From NCBI GenBank assembly GCA_965661355.1, contig CBFIDI010000001.1, forward strand, positions 1 to 64,000: a stretch of DNA of 64,000 nucleotides. Reading direction: 5' to 3'. The position numbers and the translations under genes are program-made. Numbering within the stretch: position 1 is the stretch's first letter; each line of letters starts with the position of its first letter. The DNA is from CAMCFD01 sp965661355 (GTDB lineage Bacteria > Pseudomonadota > Alphaproteobacteria > Rickettsiales > UBA1997). This document shows, one piece after another, positions 18,965 through 28,733 of the stretch. The notes beneath the pieces were generated by a model. The model worked only from the letters and a program-made list of their open reading frames with translations, was not told the origin of the DNA and searched no databases.

Positions 18965-19347
18965 AATTTGTGAAATATGATGGTTGTAATTTAAATAAAT
19001 TAACTTGCAATTTGTAACTGCATTGATTTTTACGCGCGCTTTGATTGCGCTTTGAGCTGTAATTTTGAATTATTTTAATTCTATTATTTGCATATTGATG
19101 ATATTATGTTTTTACAAAATTATCAAGTTAATATTTATGATTTTATTTATTGTAAAATTAAGCTTTAATGAGTATTTTTATTGATTTTTATTTTGCTTGT
19201 TATTTTAGATGAAGTGTTTTAAAATTGCGGATAGTTTATGATGTGCGAACTGGGCTTGTTTAGCGCCTAGATTAATTGCATTGCCTAATGTAAATTAAAG
19301 TTTTAAAGCGCATATTTTTGTTTTAATAAATAATTGATTGAAGATTT
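18965..19347. other. Divergent spacer between dapB and gyrA
   Basis: 383 bp between two divergently transcribed genes, so it must hold both promoters. AT-rich. No clear consensus hexamer pair and no further gene seen. Confidence 0.4.
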
Positions 19348-22161
19348 ATGTCAGATAAAGAAATTACATTAGCAACCGGAAAAGATATTGTTTCGGTTTC
19401 TATTTCAAGCGAGATGAAAAAATCATATTTAGACTATGCAATGTCAGTGATTGTTTCGCGCGCCATACCAGATGTTTGCGATGGATTAAAGCCGGTTCAT
19501 AGAAGAATTCTTTTTGCGATGCATGAAGGAAAATATGATTATAACAAACCATTCAAGAAATCGGCAAGAATTGTTGGTGAAGTAATGGGTAAATATCACC
19601 CACATGGCGATTCGGCAATTTATGAATCATTGGTTAGAATGGCGCAAGATTTTTCGATGAGGTTGCCTTTAATTGATGGGCAAGGTAATTTTGGATCGAT
19701 TGATGATGACCCGGCGGCGGCAATGCGTTACACAGAATCTAGGCTTGAAAAAGTTTCGCACACAATGCTTGAAGATTTAGACAAAGACACAGTTGATTTT
19801 GTTGCAAACTACGATGGGAGCGAGCTTGAGCCAAAAGTTATGCCAGCGGCTTTTCCAAATTTGTTGGTTAATGGCTCTGGTGGAATTGCGGTTGGAATGG
19901 CGACAAATATTCCGCCACATAATTTAGGCGAAGTTATTGACGGCGTTTTGGCTTACATTGCAAACAGCGAATTAACGGTTGAAGAATTAATTCAGATTAT
20001 TCCAGCGCCAGATTTTCCAACCGGCGGAATTATTTTAGGGCGCAGCGGATTTAATTCTGCGGCGAACACTGGGCGTGGATCTGTGGTGATGAGAGGAAGA
20101 ACGAATATTGAAATAAATGGCAAAAAAGAGGCGATTATTATTACTGAAATTCCTTATCAAGTTAATAAAGCAAAATTGGTCGAAAAAATTGCCGAATTAG
20201 TTAAAGATAAAAAAGTCGAAGGAATTTCTGATTTGCGCGACGAGTCAAGCCGCGATGGAATTAGAATTGTAATTGAGCTTAAGCGCGACGCAATGAGCGA
20301 AGTTATTATTAACCAGCTTTACAGCTTTACGCCGCTTCAATGCAACTTTAGCGTTAATATGTTGGCGCTTAACCATGGCAAGCCAGAACTTTTAAACTTG
20401 CTGCAAGTTATTCGTGCATTTACGCATTTTAGAGAAAATATTGTCGCAAGAAGAACTAATTTCTTACTTAACAAAGCGCGTGACAAAACCCATATTTTAA
20501 TTGGCTTGGCCGTTGCAGTAGGAAATATTGACGAAGTTGTTGAGTTAATTCGTGCTTCGAAAGATGCGGCTGAGGCGAAAGAAAGATTATTAGCCAGAAG
20601 CTGGCCAGCAGACACAGTTGCGACAATTATTAAGCTTGTTCAGGATAAGGGCAATAAAATTGAAGATGGAAAATTCTATTTTTCTGAAACTCAGGCAAAA
20701 GCAATTCTGGACATGAGACTTGCCAGATTGACAGGCTTAGAAATGGACAAAATTAACGAAGAGCTAAAGGCTTTGGCTGCGCAAATTGCACAGTATCTTG
20801 AGCTTTTAGGAAATCGTGAAAAATTAATGGAATTAGTTAAAAGCGAACTTATTTCAATTAAAGAAAATTTTGCGACGCCGCGCCGTTCGACCATTGAAGA
20901 CAGCGAGTTTGAGATGGATATTGAAGACTTAATTCCGAAAGAAGACATGGTTGTTGTTGCAACTTTGAATGGCTACATTAAACGAGTTGCGCTAAATGCC
21001 TATCGGGCGCAGAAACGCGGCGGTAGGGGTAAAAGCGCAATGGATGTTCGTGAAGAAGATATTGCGACTGATATTTTTGTTGCAAACACGCACACCCCAA
21101 TTTTGTTCTTTTCTGACAAAGGAAAATGTTACAAAATGAAGGCCTACAAATTGCCACTTGGCTCGCCGCAGGCTAGGGGTAGGGCGCTTGTTAATTTATT
21201 GCCAATTGACCAAGACGAGAAAATTTCGACAATTTTGGCTTTGCCAGAAGATGAATCTAGCTGGAACGATTTAAGTATTGTTTTTGCGACTTCTGAAGGT
21301 GGAGTTAGAAGAAATTCGATGGATCAATTTACGGATATTCGCTCAAGCGGAAAAATTGCAATGAAGCTTGACGAAGGTCAAAAATTAATTGGCGTAAATA
21401 TTTGCACCGAAAAAGACGACATCATGCTTTCAACCAAAAGCGGCAAATGTATTCGTTTTCCGGTTGAAAAGCTTCGCGTTTTTCAAAGCAGAAATTCAAC
21501 CGGTGTTCGCGGAATTAAGCTTGAAGAAGGCAATGAAGTAATGAGCTTGTCTATTTTAAAACATGCTAAAGAAGAAGCGGAAGTTAAGGAAAAATATTTG
21601 AAAATTAATATTGACAAAAGACTTGCACTTCGTGAGGCAATTCACTTTAACAGGGCTTTAAAAGAAAATCCGAGCGAAGATTTACTTGAGCAAACTCCAA
21701 AAGAATTGCCAAAAGTTAAGGCTGAAGGTTTAGCGCAAGAAGTGATTGAAAAATTAGCCGACAATGAAGAATTTATTTTTACGCTAACTGAAAATGGGTT
21801 CGGAAAAAGAACTTCGGCTTACCAATACAGAATTACGAACCGTGGCGGAAGCGGAATTACGAATATTGTTACTTCAAAAAGAAATGGCACCGTCGTTGGA
21901 AGCTTCCCGATTGAGTGTAATGATCATGTAATGATTATTACGGATAAAGGAACTTTAATTAGAACAGAAATTGGCTCGGTTAGAATTGCCGGAAGAAATA
22001 CGCAAGGCGTCACGCTGATTAAGGCCAAGAACGAAAAAGTTTCGTCGGTTGCACGAATTGCGCATTCTGGAAACAAAGATGTTGACGAGGCCGAAATTGG
22101 CGATGAAGTTGGCGAAGGGTCTGAAATTTCGGTTTCTTCTGAAGGAGCTTTCGAGAACTAG
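19348..22161 (+). CDS. gyrA: DNA gyrase subunit A
   Basis: Breakage-reunion subunit of DNA gyrase, which introduces negative supercoils. The catalytic tyrosine is Y128 in AAAMRYTE. The quinolone-resistance region reads HPHGDSAIYESL, with S89 and E93 at the positions of E. coli S83 and D87, so no classical resistance substitution is visible. The GyrA box QKRGGRGK near residue 554 marks a gyrase rather than a topoisomerase IV. The C-terminal beta-pinwheel contains an insert of about 70 mostly charged residues (about 740-810), seen in other alphaproteobacterial GyrA. At 937 residues it is full length, and it is followed by a strong terminator. Confidence 0.97.
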   Translation: MSDKEITLATGKDIVSVSISSEMKKSYLDYAMSVIVSRAIPDVCDGLKPVHRRILFAMHEGKYDYNKPFKKSARIVGEVMGKYHPHGDSAIYESLVRMAQDFSMRLPLIDGQGNFGSIDDDPAAAMRYTESRLEKVSHTMLEDLDKDTVDFVANYDGSELEPKVMPAAFPNLLVNGSGGIAVGMATNIPPHNLGEVIDGVLAYIANSELTVEELIQIIPAPDFPTGGIILGRSGFNSAANTGRGSVVMRGRTNIEINGKKEAIIITEIPYQVNKAKLVEKIAELVKDKKVEGISDLRDESSRDGIRIVIELKRDAMSEVIINQLYSFTPLQCNFSVNMLALNHGKPELLNLLQVIRAFTHFRENIVARRTNFLLNKARDKTHILIGLAVAVGNIDEVVELIRASKDAAEAKERLLARSWPADTVATIIKLVQDKGNKIEDGKFYFSETQAKAILDMRLARLTGLEMDKINEELKALAAQIAQYLELLGNREKLMELVKSELISIKENFATPRRSTIEDSEFEMDIEDLIPKEDMVVVATLNGYIKRVALNAYRAQKRGGRGKSAMDVREEDIATDIFVANTHTPILFFSDKGKCYKMKAYKLPLGSPQARGRALVNLLPIDQDEKISTILALPEDESSWNDLSIVFATSEGGVRRNSMDQFTDIRSSGKIAMKLDEGQKLIGVNICTEKDDIMLSTKSGKCIRFPVEKLRVFQSRNSTGVRGIKLEEGNEVMSLSILKHAKEEAEVKEKYLKINIDKRLALREAIHFNRALKENPSEDLLEQTPKELPKVKAEGLAQEVIEKLADNEEFIFTLTENGFGKRTSAYQYRITNRGGSGITNIVTSKRNGTVVGSFPIECNDHVMIITDKGTLIRTEIGSVRIAGRNTQGVTLIKAKNEKVSSVARIAHSGNKDVDEAEIGDEVGEGSEISVSSEGAFEN

Positions 22162-22187
22162 AGAAATTTGAAATTACTATTTTTTTA

Positions 22188-22223
22188 GAGGCGTTCTTTT
22201 TTTAAAGGGCGCCTCTTTTTTTT
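22188..22223 (+). terminator. Rho-independent terminator of gyrA
   Basis: Stem GAGGCG (22188-22193) pairs with CGCCTC (22210-22215), followed by a run of T, 26 bp after the gyrA stop. Confidence 0.85.
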
Positions 22224-22879
22224 GCGCATTTTTTTGCACATTTTTTACCAAGCTAATATTTAATAAATTTTTGCTGGTGGCAATTCTTTTAAAAAGACGC
22301 AAAATGACATCAAAAAAAATTGACCCTGAAATTAAAATAAATGTTTTTTTAAAGGTTAAAATCTTCAATTCTTTTAACTGCTACGAGTAGCAACTTTTTA
22401 AAGATGCTTTAAAATAAAGGCTTTAAAAAATAAAAATATTAAATTTTAAGAAAATAAGCATTTTTAGCCTTAAAATCTACTGCTTTATTTTCATGAAAAA
22501 ATCTAATTAATATTCTTGCTTTGTCAAAATTAAAACCGGGCTAGAATAATTTAAAAGTTTTAAAAAATAAGTTTTTTCTTGAATATTGCCAGCTTGAACA
22601 TTGTTAAATATTTACCGCACATCAAACCAAGTTCTTGACTTTAAATACTAATATTTAGCTCTGAGTTAGCGCTAAAAAATGGAGACTCGTGTAATTGTTT
22701 GTGTCATTTTTATTTTTGCGTTAATTTTTCTAAAGAAGCTTGCTGTATTTTTAAAAGCTTTTTACGCAAAATTCTTCGTGACTTTTGCGTAAAAAGCTTT
22801 TAAAATAATTCTTTTCAAGACTAAGAAGCGGTTAATTAATCGCCCTTTTTAAGGTCAAAAACTTTAAATAATTAACAAA
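22224..22879. other. Intergenic spacer with a long perfect hairpin
   Basis: AT-rich, no gene seen. Holds a 23-bp perfect inverted repeat at 22749-22805. Near 22625-22680 is a partial match to the left arm of the palindromic repeat family (CCAAGTTCTTGACTTTAAAT). Confidence 0.4.
22749..22805. repeat. 23-bp perfect inverted repeat with 11-nt loop
   Basis: The arm TTTTAAAAGCTTTTTACGCA plus AAA (22749-22771) is perfectly complementary to 22783-22805, around the loop TTCTTCGTGAC. It lies 75 bp upstream of gatB. A partial copy of one arm (TTTTTAAAAGCTTTTTCGCA) is at 27434-27453, so it is likely a dispersed element. It could also act as a terminator for transcripts entering from upstream. Confidence 0.7.
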
Positions 22880-24364
22880 ATGACTTACATCGTAAAAGGA
22901 CAAAAAGATGATTACGAAATCGTTATTGGCTGTGAAATTCATGCACAAATTGCCTCAAAATCAAAACTTTTTTCGCGCTCGGCTACTGAATTTGGCGCGC
23001 GGCAAAATTCTCAAGTGTCGTTGGTTGACGCCGCAATGCCCGGAATGTTACCTGTTATTAATCAAGAATGTGTTAAACAAGCCGTAAAAACCGGATTAGG
23101 AATTAATGCAAAAATCAATTTACGCTCGGTTTTTGACCGCAAAAACTATTTTTACCCCGATTTACCGCAAGGTTACCAAATTTCTCAACTTTTTCATCCA
23201 ATTGTAGGCGAAGGCTTTATTGAAATTGACATCGAAGATGAATCAAAAGAAAAGGGCGACAAAAAGAAATTATTGAAGAAAAAAATCAGAATTGAGCGAA
23301 TTCACCTTGAGCAAGACGCCGGCAAGTCAATTCATGATCAAGACCCAGAATCATCGCTAATTGATTTAAATCGCAGCGGAATTGCATTAATGGAAATTGT
23401 CTCTTTCCCCGATTTGTCAAGCCCGCAAGAGGCCGCAAATTACGTTAAAAAAATTCGCGCAATTGTTCGCGCCCTTGAAACTTGCGATGGCGACATGGAA
23501 AAAGGCAATTTAAGGTGCGACGCTAATGTCTCGGTGCGAAAAGTTGGCGCAAAAGAACTTGGAACACGCTGTGAAATTAAAAATTTAAACTCAACCAGAA
23601 ACATCGCGCGCGCGGTTCAATTTGAAGCCGAGCGCCAAGTTGAAATTATTGAAGATGGCGGAAAAATAGACCAAGAAACACGCCTCTTTGACGCCGTAAC
23701 GGGCGAAACAAGAACAATGCGAAGCAAAGAAGATGCCATGGATTACCGCTATTTTCCGGACCCCGACCTTCCGGAATTAATTTTAAGCCAAGAATTTGTC
23801 GATGAAATTAAAGCCGATTTGCCAGAACTTCCTGACGCCAAAAAAGATCGCTTGATTGAAGAGTTAAAAATTTCTGAATATGATGCTGGCGTTATTGTTG
23901 CCGATGAAAATTTATCGAAAATTTTTGAAGAAACCAGCAAAAAACATGAGGCAAGGCTTTGCGTTACTTGGCTTACGGTTGAGCTTTTAGGTCGCTTAAA
24001 TAAACTCAATAAATCAATCGAAGAATCAGGAATTACTCCAGAAAAAATGACCCAGCTTCTAGATTTAATTAAAAGCGGTGAAATTTCAGGCAAAATCGCT
24101 AAAGATGTTCTAGATTTAATGCTTGAAGAAAATAAAAGCCCGGAAGAAATTGTTGAAGAAAAAGGCATGAAGCAAGTGTCGGATTTGGGCGCAATCGAAA
24201 AAATTATTGATGAGGTTTTGGCCAACAACCCAGACAAGGTCGATCAATTCAAGGGTGGAAAAGACAAGCTTTTTGGATTTTTTGTTGGCCAAACCATGAA
24301 GGCCAGCAAAGGTCAAGCAAACCCAGGCGTTGTTAATGAAATTTTGAAGAAAAAGCTTAAATAA
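22880..24364 (+). CDS. gatB: Asp/Glu-tRNA(Asn/Gln) amidotransferase subunit B
   Basis: Kinase/tRNA-binding subunit of GatCAB, which converts mischarged Glu-tRNA(Gln) or Asp-tRNA(Asn) to the amide forms. Family motifs: EIVIGCEIHAQI, KNYFYPDLPQGYQISQ, HLEQDAGKSIHD, LIDLNRSGIALMEIV, MEKGNLRCDANVSVR, CEIKNLNS and DYRYFPDPDLP. The C-terminal tRNA-binding YqeY-like domain is present (KGQANPGVVNEILKKKL). It has 494 residues, full length. gatA and gatC are not adjacent. Its presence implies indirect Gln- or Asn-tRNA synthesis. Confidence 0.96.
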   Translation: MTYIVKGQKDDYEIVIGCEIHAQIASKSKLFSRSATEFGARQNSQVSLVDAAMPGMLPVINQECVKQAVKTGLGINAKINLRSVFDRKNYFYPDLPQGYQISQLFHPIVGEGFIEIDIEDESKEKGDKKKLLKKKIRIERIHLEQDAGKSIHDQDPESSLIDLNRSGIALMEIVSFPDLSSPQEAANYVKKIRAIVRALETCDGDMEKGNLRCDANVSVRKVGAKELGTRCEIKNLNSTRNIARAVQFEAERQVEIIEDGGKIDQETRLFDAVTGETRTMRSKEDAMDYRYFPDPDLPELILSQEFVDEIKADLPELPDAKKDRLIEELKISEYDAGVIVADENLSKIFEETSKKHEARLCVTWLTVELLGRLNKLNKSIEESGITPEKMTQLLDLIKSGEISGKIAKDVLDLMLEENKSPEEIVEEKGMKQVSDLGAIEKIIDEVLANNPDKVDQFKGGKDKLFGFFVGQTMKASKGQANPGVVNEILKKKLK

Positions 24365-24388
24365 GGGGTTAAGAAATTTTAAACCCCT
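24364..24388. terminator. Hairpin between convergent gatB and the 415-residue gene
   Basis: AGGGGTT (24364-24370) pairs with AACCCCT (24382-24388), beginning in the gatB stop codon. Same design as the hairpin at 28734-28756. Probably a shared, weak terminator; no long T-run. Confidence 0.5.
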
Positions 24389-24415
24389 ACAAAAACCACA
24401 GTTAGGCTCAATTTC

Positions 24416-25663
24416 TTAATTCGCCTGTTCTCGCTCTTGTACCCTTCTTTGCCTTAAGAGACTAGAGAATTCGGCCTCTACATCGACGCTAGGTAAATAA
24501 TCATCAGTTAATCTTTGAGCTAGGGGCTTGTCATTTTCTAATTTTATTAACTCTTCTTCAACATTAACTTTTGCCCATTCTTGTCCGAAGCCATCATTTA
24601 AAGATTCGTAAGATTCTTGCAAACAAGGTAAAAACTTTTTTAGCTCTTCATTCATTTGATGATCTTTCATAAAATTAACAATGCTTTGGCTGCACATAAT
24701 GCTTCCTAAAAAACCGTGATGCTTAATATGTTCATCGGAACCCAAAGATTGAATTTCTGCAATTTCAACTTCTTCATTCGTACTTGGGCTTCGCATTTTT
24801 CCTTGATTGTGTGAAGCTGTAGAAGCCAAAGATTCTTGCAAGAAAGTCAGGTCGTAAAAGTGAAGATAGTCACTACCTTGACGAATAGCTGACAAATCTT
24901 CAACAACCCCAAAAGAGACTGGACATGTGTATTTTTCGAGGTCGTCTTTAAAGCCTTCAACAATTTCTTTGCAAACATCTTTCATGATTTCTATTCTCGC
25001 CCCTCTTTCATCTTGACCATAAATCTTACCAAATGTTGCAATAAAGTCTTGGAACAGACCTGGGCTATTTTCGAAGCCTTCTATTGCATTAATTTTATTT
25101 TTGTTAAAATAAGAAAAAACAGAGCTAATAATCAATAAATCGTGACAAAAATCGCGAAACTTATCAATCTTAATATCTAAAATGTCTCTAGAAAAGTCTT
25201 GAAAATAAGAAGAAGTGACATCGCCAGCTTTATTAGTGCGAATTTTATATTTCTTCACAAAGCTTGTAATTAAAGATTTTATTATTTTTTCATTATTTGT
25301 TTTTAACTTTTTCACATTTCTAGCCAAGACCCCTTCTAAATGCTGAACAGCATTATCTCTTTGTCGGCTGACTTCATTTAAACTTCTTCGAACATCTTTA
25401 AGGTGCCCTACCAAATCATTATGGATCCCTATGATATTATTGCGCTCATTACTATGATTAATATGTTGCGCAACATTAAGAAGCACAGAACCACCAGATG
25501 CAAAAGCAAGAAACTTTATTGCTACAAAATACAATCTATCACTAAATAATGCGCTGGGCGCCTTAAGAAGAGAGTTAATGTCTTGATAAGTTTCATAAAA
25601 AATAAAAATAGCATAAACTAAAGCAACAGCTTTTATAAGTTTTATAATATTACTATCAGACAT
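24416..25663 (-). CDS. Membrane-anchored protein of unknown function, possible U-box-like segment
   Basis: 415 residues. Two hydrophobic segments are at about 8-24 and 45-63, then a charged helical region with coiled-coil character at 75-140 and a mainly helical body. At about 245-305 is a segment starting YTCPVSFGVVEDLS and ending SPSTNEEVEIAEIQSL. It is spaced like a U-box (CPI-x-x-x-M-x-DP, a central hydrophobic helix, then a PLTxxxL-like strand). The match is weak and lacks the DP and HxY-type residues, so I treat it as a hint only. No other family recognised. It sits on the minus strand between plus-strand gatB and leuC. Composition is coding-like throughout. Confidence 0.65.
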   Translation of the reverse strand: MSDSNIIKLIKAVALVYAIFIFYETYQDINSLLKAPSALFSDRLYFVAIKFLAFASGGSVLLNVAQHINHSNERNNIIGIHNDLVGHLKDVRRSLNEVSRQRDNAVQHLEGVLARNVKKLKTNNEKIIKSLITSFVKKYKIRTNKAGDVTSSYFQDFSRDILDIKIDKFRDFCHDLLIISSVFSYFNKNKINAIEGFENSPGLFQDFIATFGKIYGQDERGARIEIMKDVCKEIVEGFKDDLEKYTCPVSFGVVEDLSAIRQGSDYLHFYDLTFLQESLASTASHNQGKMRSPSTNEEVEIAEIQSLGSDEHIKHHGFLGSIMCSQSIVNFMKDHQMNEELKKFLPCLQESYESLNDGFGQEWAKVNVEEELIKLENDKPLAQRLTDDYLPSVDVEAEFSSLLRQRRVQEREQAN

Positions 25664-25813
25664 ATTTTTATATTTAAATCAAATAATTAACAACAGATTT
25701 TATTTTAGCAAACAATAGTCAATCTGTCAATACTGAGGCCATATTGTTGACATCTTAATAGTTTTGCGCTACTATTTTGCAATAATAATTAAAAAATAAA
25801 TTAACTCAAAACA

Positions 25814-27241
25814 ATGACAGCCAGAACAATTTACGACAAAATTTGGGATTCTCACTTAGTAAAAGACGACAAGAACTCAGCGCTAATTTATGTTGACCGC
25901 CAATTAATTCACGAAGTTACTTCGCCCCAAGCTTTTGAAGGCCTAAGAATGACCAATAGAAAACCGCGCAATGCGGCTGCTCATTTGGCTGTGGCCGATC
26001 ACAATGTTCCTACCACCAACGCCGATCGCGGCAACGGAACCGCCGGAATTAAAGACAAAACTTCAAAAATCCAAGTTGAAACTCTTGAAGCTAATTGCAA
26101 AGAATTTGGCATTAAATATTTCGATCTTGATGACAAAAAACAAGGAATCGTCCACATTGTTGGCCCAGAGCAAGGCTTAACCCAACCAGGCATGGTTCTT
26201 GTTTGCGGCGACAGTCACACTTCAACTCATGGCGCATTTGGCGCACTTGCCTTCGGAATTGGAACAAGCGAGGTTGAACATGTTTTGGCAACGCAAACTT
26301 TGATCCAAAAACGCGCAAAAAACATGCTGATCAAAGTTGAGGGCAATCTTGGCGCAGGCGTTACAGCAAAAGATCTTGCACTTGCAATAATTGCAAAAAC
26401 CGGAACCGCTGGCGGAACTGGCTATGTTATTGAATATGCAGGGCAAGCAATTGAAAATCTTTCAATGGAAGGAAGAATGACCGTGTGCAACATGACAATT
26501 GAAGCTGGCGCCAGAGCTGGCTTAATTGCCCCCGATCAAACAACTTACAATTATTTAAAAGGCAGAAATCTTGCGCCAAAAGGCGAAGACTTTGAAAAAG
26601 CCGTTAGCTATTGGCAAAGCCTAAAATCAGACGAAGGCGCAAAATATGACAAAACAATAATCCTTAACGCCACCGAAATTGAACCTTATGTAACTTGGGG
26701 AACAAGCCCCGAAGACGCCTTACCAATTAGCGCCAAAGTTCCTTTTGCCGAAGACTTCAAAGATAAGGGCAAGCAAGACGCCGTCAAAAGAAGCCTAGAC
26801 TACATGAACCTTACAAGCGGAACCCCTCTTGAAGAAATTAAGATTGACAAAGTTTTCATTGGCTCATGCACCAACGGCAGAATAGAAGATTTCAGAGCGG
26901 CTGCAAAAATTGCCAAGGGCAAAAAAATTGCTTCAAATATTAAATTGGCCATGGTAGTTCCGGGCTCTGGTTTAGTGAAATTACAGGCCGAAGAAGAGGG
27001 CCTTGACAAAATTTTTAAAGATGCAGGATTTCAGTGGCGCGAACCGGGTTGCTCAATGTGCTTAGCCATGAACGCCGACAAGCTTGACGAAGGCGAAAGA
27101 TGCGCCTCGACCTCGAACAGAAATTTCGAAGGACGCCAAGGGCGCGGCGGAAGAACCCACCTAGTAAGCCCCGCAATGGCAGTTGCTGCCGCAATTACAG
27201 GGCGCTTAACTGATGCACGAAAAATTGAAATTGAGCCATAA
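25814..27241 (+). CDS. leuC: 3-isopropylmalate dehydratase large subunit
   Basis: Aconitase-family [4Fe-4S] enzyme of leucine synthesis; works with the small subunit LeuD. The N-terminus TIYDKIWDSHLV, then VADHNVPTTNADR and VCGDSHTSTHGAFGALAFGIGTSEVEHV, is diagnostic of LeuC. The cluster cysteines lie in FIGSCTNGR (about C352) and GCSMCLAMN (about C413 and C416). The tail is GRGGRTHLVSPAMAVAAAITG. At 475 residues it is full length and undamaged. leuA, leuB and leuD are not in the window. Leucine synthesis is unusual for an obligate intracellular Rickettsiales. Confidence 0.94.
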   Translation: MTARTIYDKIWDSHLVKDDKNSALIYVDRQLIHEVTSPQAFEGLRMTNRKPRNAAAHLAVADHNVPTTNADRGNGTAGIKDKTSKIQVETLEANCKEFGIKYFDLDDKKQGIVHIVGPEQGLTQPGMVLVCGDSHTSTHGAFGALAFGIGTSEVEHVLATQTLIQKRAKNMLIKVEGNLGAGVTAKDLALAIIAKTGTAGGTGYVIEYAGQAIENLSMEGRMTVCNMTIEAGARAGLIAPDQTTYNYLKGRNLAPKGEDFEKAVSYWQSLKSDEGAKYDKTIILNATEIEPYVTWGTSPEDALPISAKVPFAEDFKDKGKQDAVKRSLDYMNLTSGTPLEEIKIDKVFIGSCTNGRIEDFRAAAKIAKGKKIASNIKLAMVVPGSGLVKLQAEEEGLDKIFKDAGFQWREPGCSMCLAMNADKLDEGERCASTSNRNFEGRQGRGGRTHLVSPAMAVAAAITGRLTDARKIEIEP

Positions 27242-27852
27242 AAATTTGTGCCTCGTTTTTTAAATTGGCTAAATTCCAATATTTTATCCCGTAATTTTCG
27301 CAAAAAACTATTTTCCGCCTTAGCGAAAATTAATCTGATAAAATTAACTTTTTTAAAGCGCTTAAACTTTCTAATTATTTAAGCGTCCCCACTATTTAAA
27401 CAATCCAAATCTCACATCAAACTTCTTTACATATTTTTAAAAGCTTTTTCGCACTTAGCCAAGACTGGCTTCAAATAATACCATTTTAATTTTGCAATTG
27501 ATTATTAAAGAATTAAAAAGCCTCGTCAAAAGAATTGTTGTAAAAAAAATGAGAAATATCATCTAATATTAAAATAGTTTTGACAATAATTTGATTAATT
27601 AGCAAAAACTAATCATAAGCAATGCATCAGATTTAGCTTCTTACGACAGATTTAGCAACCAAATTAAACGCAGATAAATTTGCATTTAAAGGTCAGTATT
27701 CAGTGTAATTTTGAAGCTAAATTTAAACATTGAATAAAACCACAGGCCATTTTCCCTCAAAATTCTTACAATTATTAAATTTGCATTAAATAGATTTGAT
27801 TTTTGACAATTCAATGTTTACAATTAAAAAATCTTTAATAAATTAGTAAAAA
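27242..27852. other. Intergenic spacer
   Basis: AT-rich, no gene seen. It contains a partial copy of the gatB-upstream hairpin arm at 27434-27453 and repeat-like sequence at about 27517-27680: CCTCGTCAAAAGAATTGTTG resembles 17740, and GCAGATAAATTTGCATTTAA resembles the right half of the palindromic repeats. Confidence 0.4.
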
Positions 27853-28725
27853 ATGAAAAAAATATTCAAGCCAATCAATAAAATTTTAACAAAAATCAAA
27901 AAACCAATACCCAAAATTGCCCATGTGAATTTAAGCGGCGTCATTGGAAGTGGCTCAAAATTTGAAAAAGGCCTGAATTTAGAGAATATTTTTGAAATTC
28001 TAGAAACCGCCTTCAACACCAATAATTTAAAAGCGGTGGCAATTTCAGTAAATTCTCCGGGTGGCTCACCGGTTCAATCAGAGCTTATTTACAAAACAAT
28101 TCGCGAATTTGCAACCGAGAAAAAAGTTCCGGTTTTAACCTTTGCCCAAGATGTAGCAGCCAGCGGCGGATATTGGCTTTTGCTTTCTGGTGATGAAATT
28201 TACGCCCATAATTCTTCAATAATTGGCTCAATTGGCGTTGTTTTTTCTGGCTTTGGCTTTGTTGATTTAATCGAAAAAATTGGCGTTAAGCGTCGCGTTT
28301 ACACTCAGGGCAAAAATAAAGCAATAATGGACCCATTTTTAGAAGAAAAAGAAGAAAATATTCAAATTTTAAAAGATGTACAAAAAGATATTTTTGAAGA
28401 TTTCAAAGATTTTGTCAAAGAAAGAAGGCAAAATAAATTGAAGAATTTTCAAGGTAAAAATACTACAAGCAAATTTTTAGACGACAATATTTTCACGGGC
28501 GCCTTTTGGTCAGGTAAAACCGCTCAAAAAATTGGCCTTGTCGATGAAATTGCCGATTTAAGGGGTAAAATAAAAGAAAAATACGGTAAGAAAATCAAAA
28601 TTGTAAATATCGAGGCTAAAAAAGGATTTTTAAAGTCAATTTTATCTTCAAAAGAAGATAATTTTGCTAAAGCTATTTCGGGTGAAATCAAGAACAGAGC
28701 CGTTTTTTCTAGATTTGGTCTTTAA
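27853..28725 (+). CDS. S49-family serine peptidase (SppA/SohB-like)
   Basis: Serine-lysine peptidase of the signal-peptide-peptidase family, which degrades membrane-derived peptides. NSPGGSPVQSELIY, then DVAASGGYWLLLSGDEIYA with the nucleophile Ser near residue 103, and YTQGKNKAIMDPF with the general-base Lys near residue 156, are the family hallmarks. SIIGSIGVV is also typical. At 290 residues it is the short single-domain form. There is no clear N-terminal membrane segment (the start is KKIFKPINKILTKIKK), so membrane contact would be peripheral. Ends at a hairpin shared with glyA. Confidence 0.88.
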   Translation: MKKIFKPINKILTKIKKPIPKIAHVNLSGVIGSGSKFEKGLNLENIFEILETAFNTNNLKAVAISVNSPGGSPVQSELIYKTIREFATEKKVPVLTFAQDVAASGGYWLLLSGDEIYAHNSSIIGSIGVVFSGFGFVDLIEKIGVKRRVYTQGKNKAIMDPFLEEKEENIQILKDVQKDIFEDFKDFVKERRQNKLKNFQGKNTTSKFLDDNIFTGAFWSGKTAQKIGLVDEIADLRGKIKEKYGKKIKIVNIEAKKGFLKSILSSKEDNFAKAISGEIKNRAVFSRFGL

Positions 28726-28733
28726 TTAATTTA

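Noticed and set aside
19348..22161. Topoisomerase IV ParC
   Set aside because: A clear GyrA box (QKRGGRGK) and full 937-residue length point to GyrA.
22177..22368. Small minus-strand gene after gyrA
   Set aside because: Covers the gyrA terminator and is Lys/Phe-rich AT sequence without a recognisable product.
25814..27241. Aconitase or homoaconitase
   Set aside because: Length (475) and N-terminal TIYDKIWDSH and VPTTNADR blocks fit bacterial LeuC; aconitase is about 900 residues.
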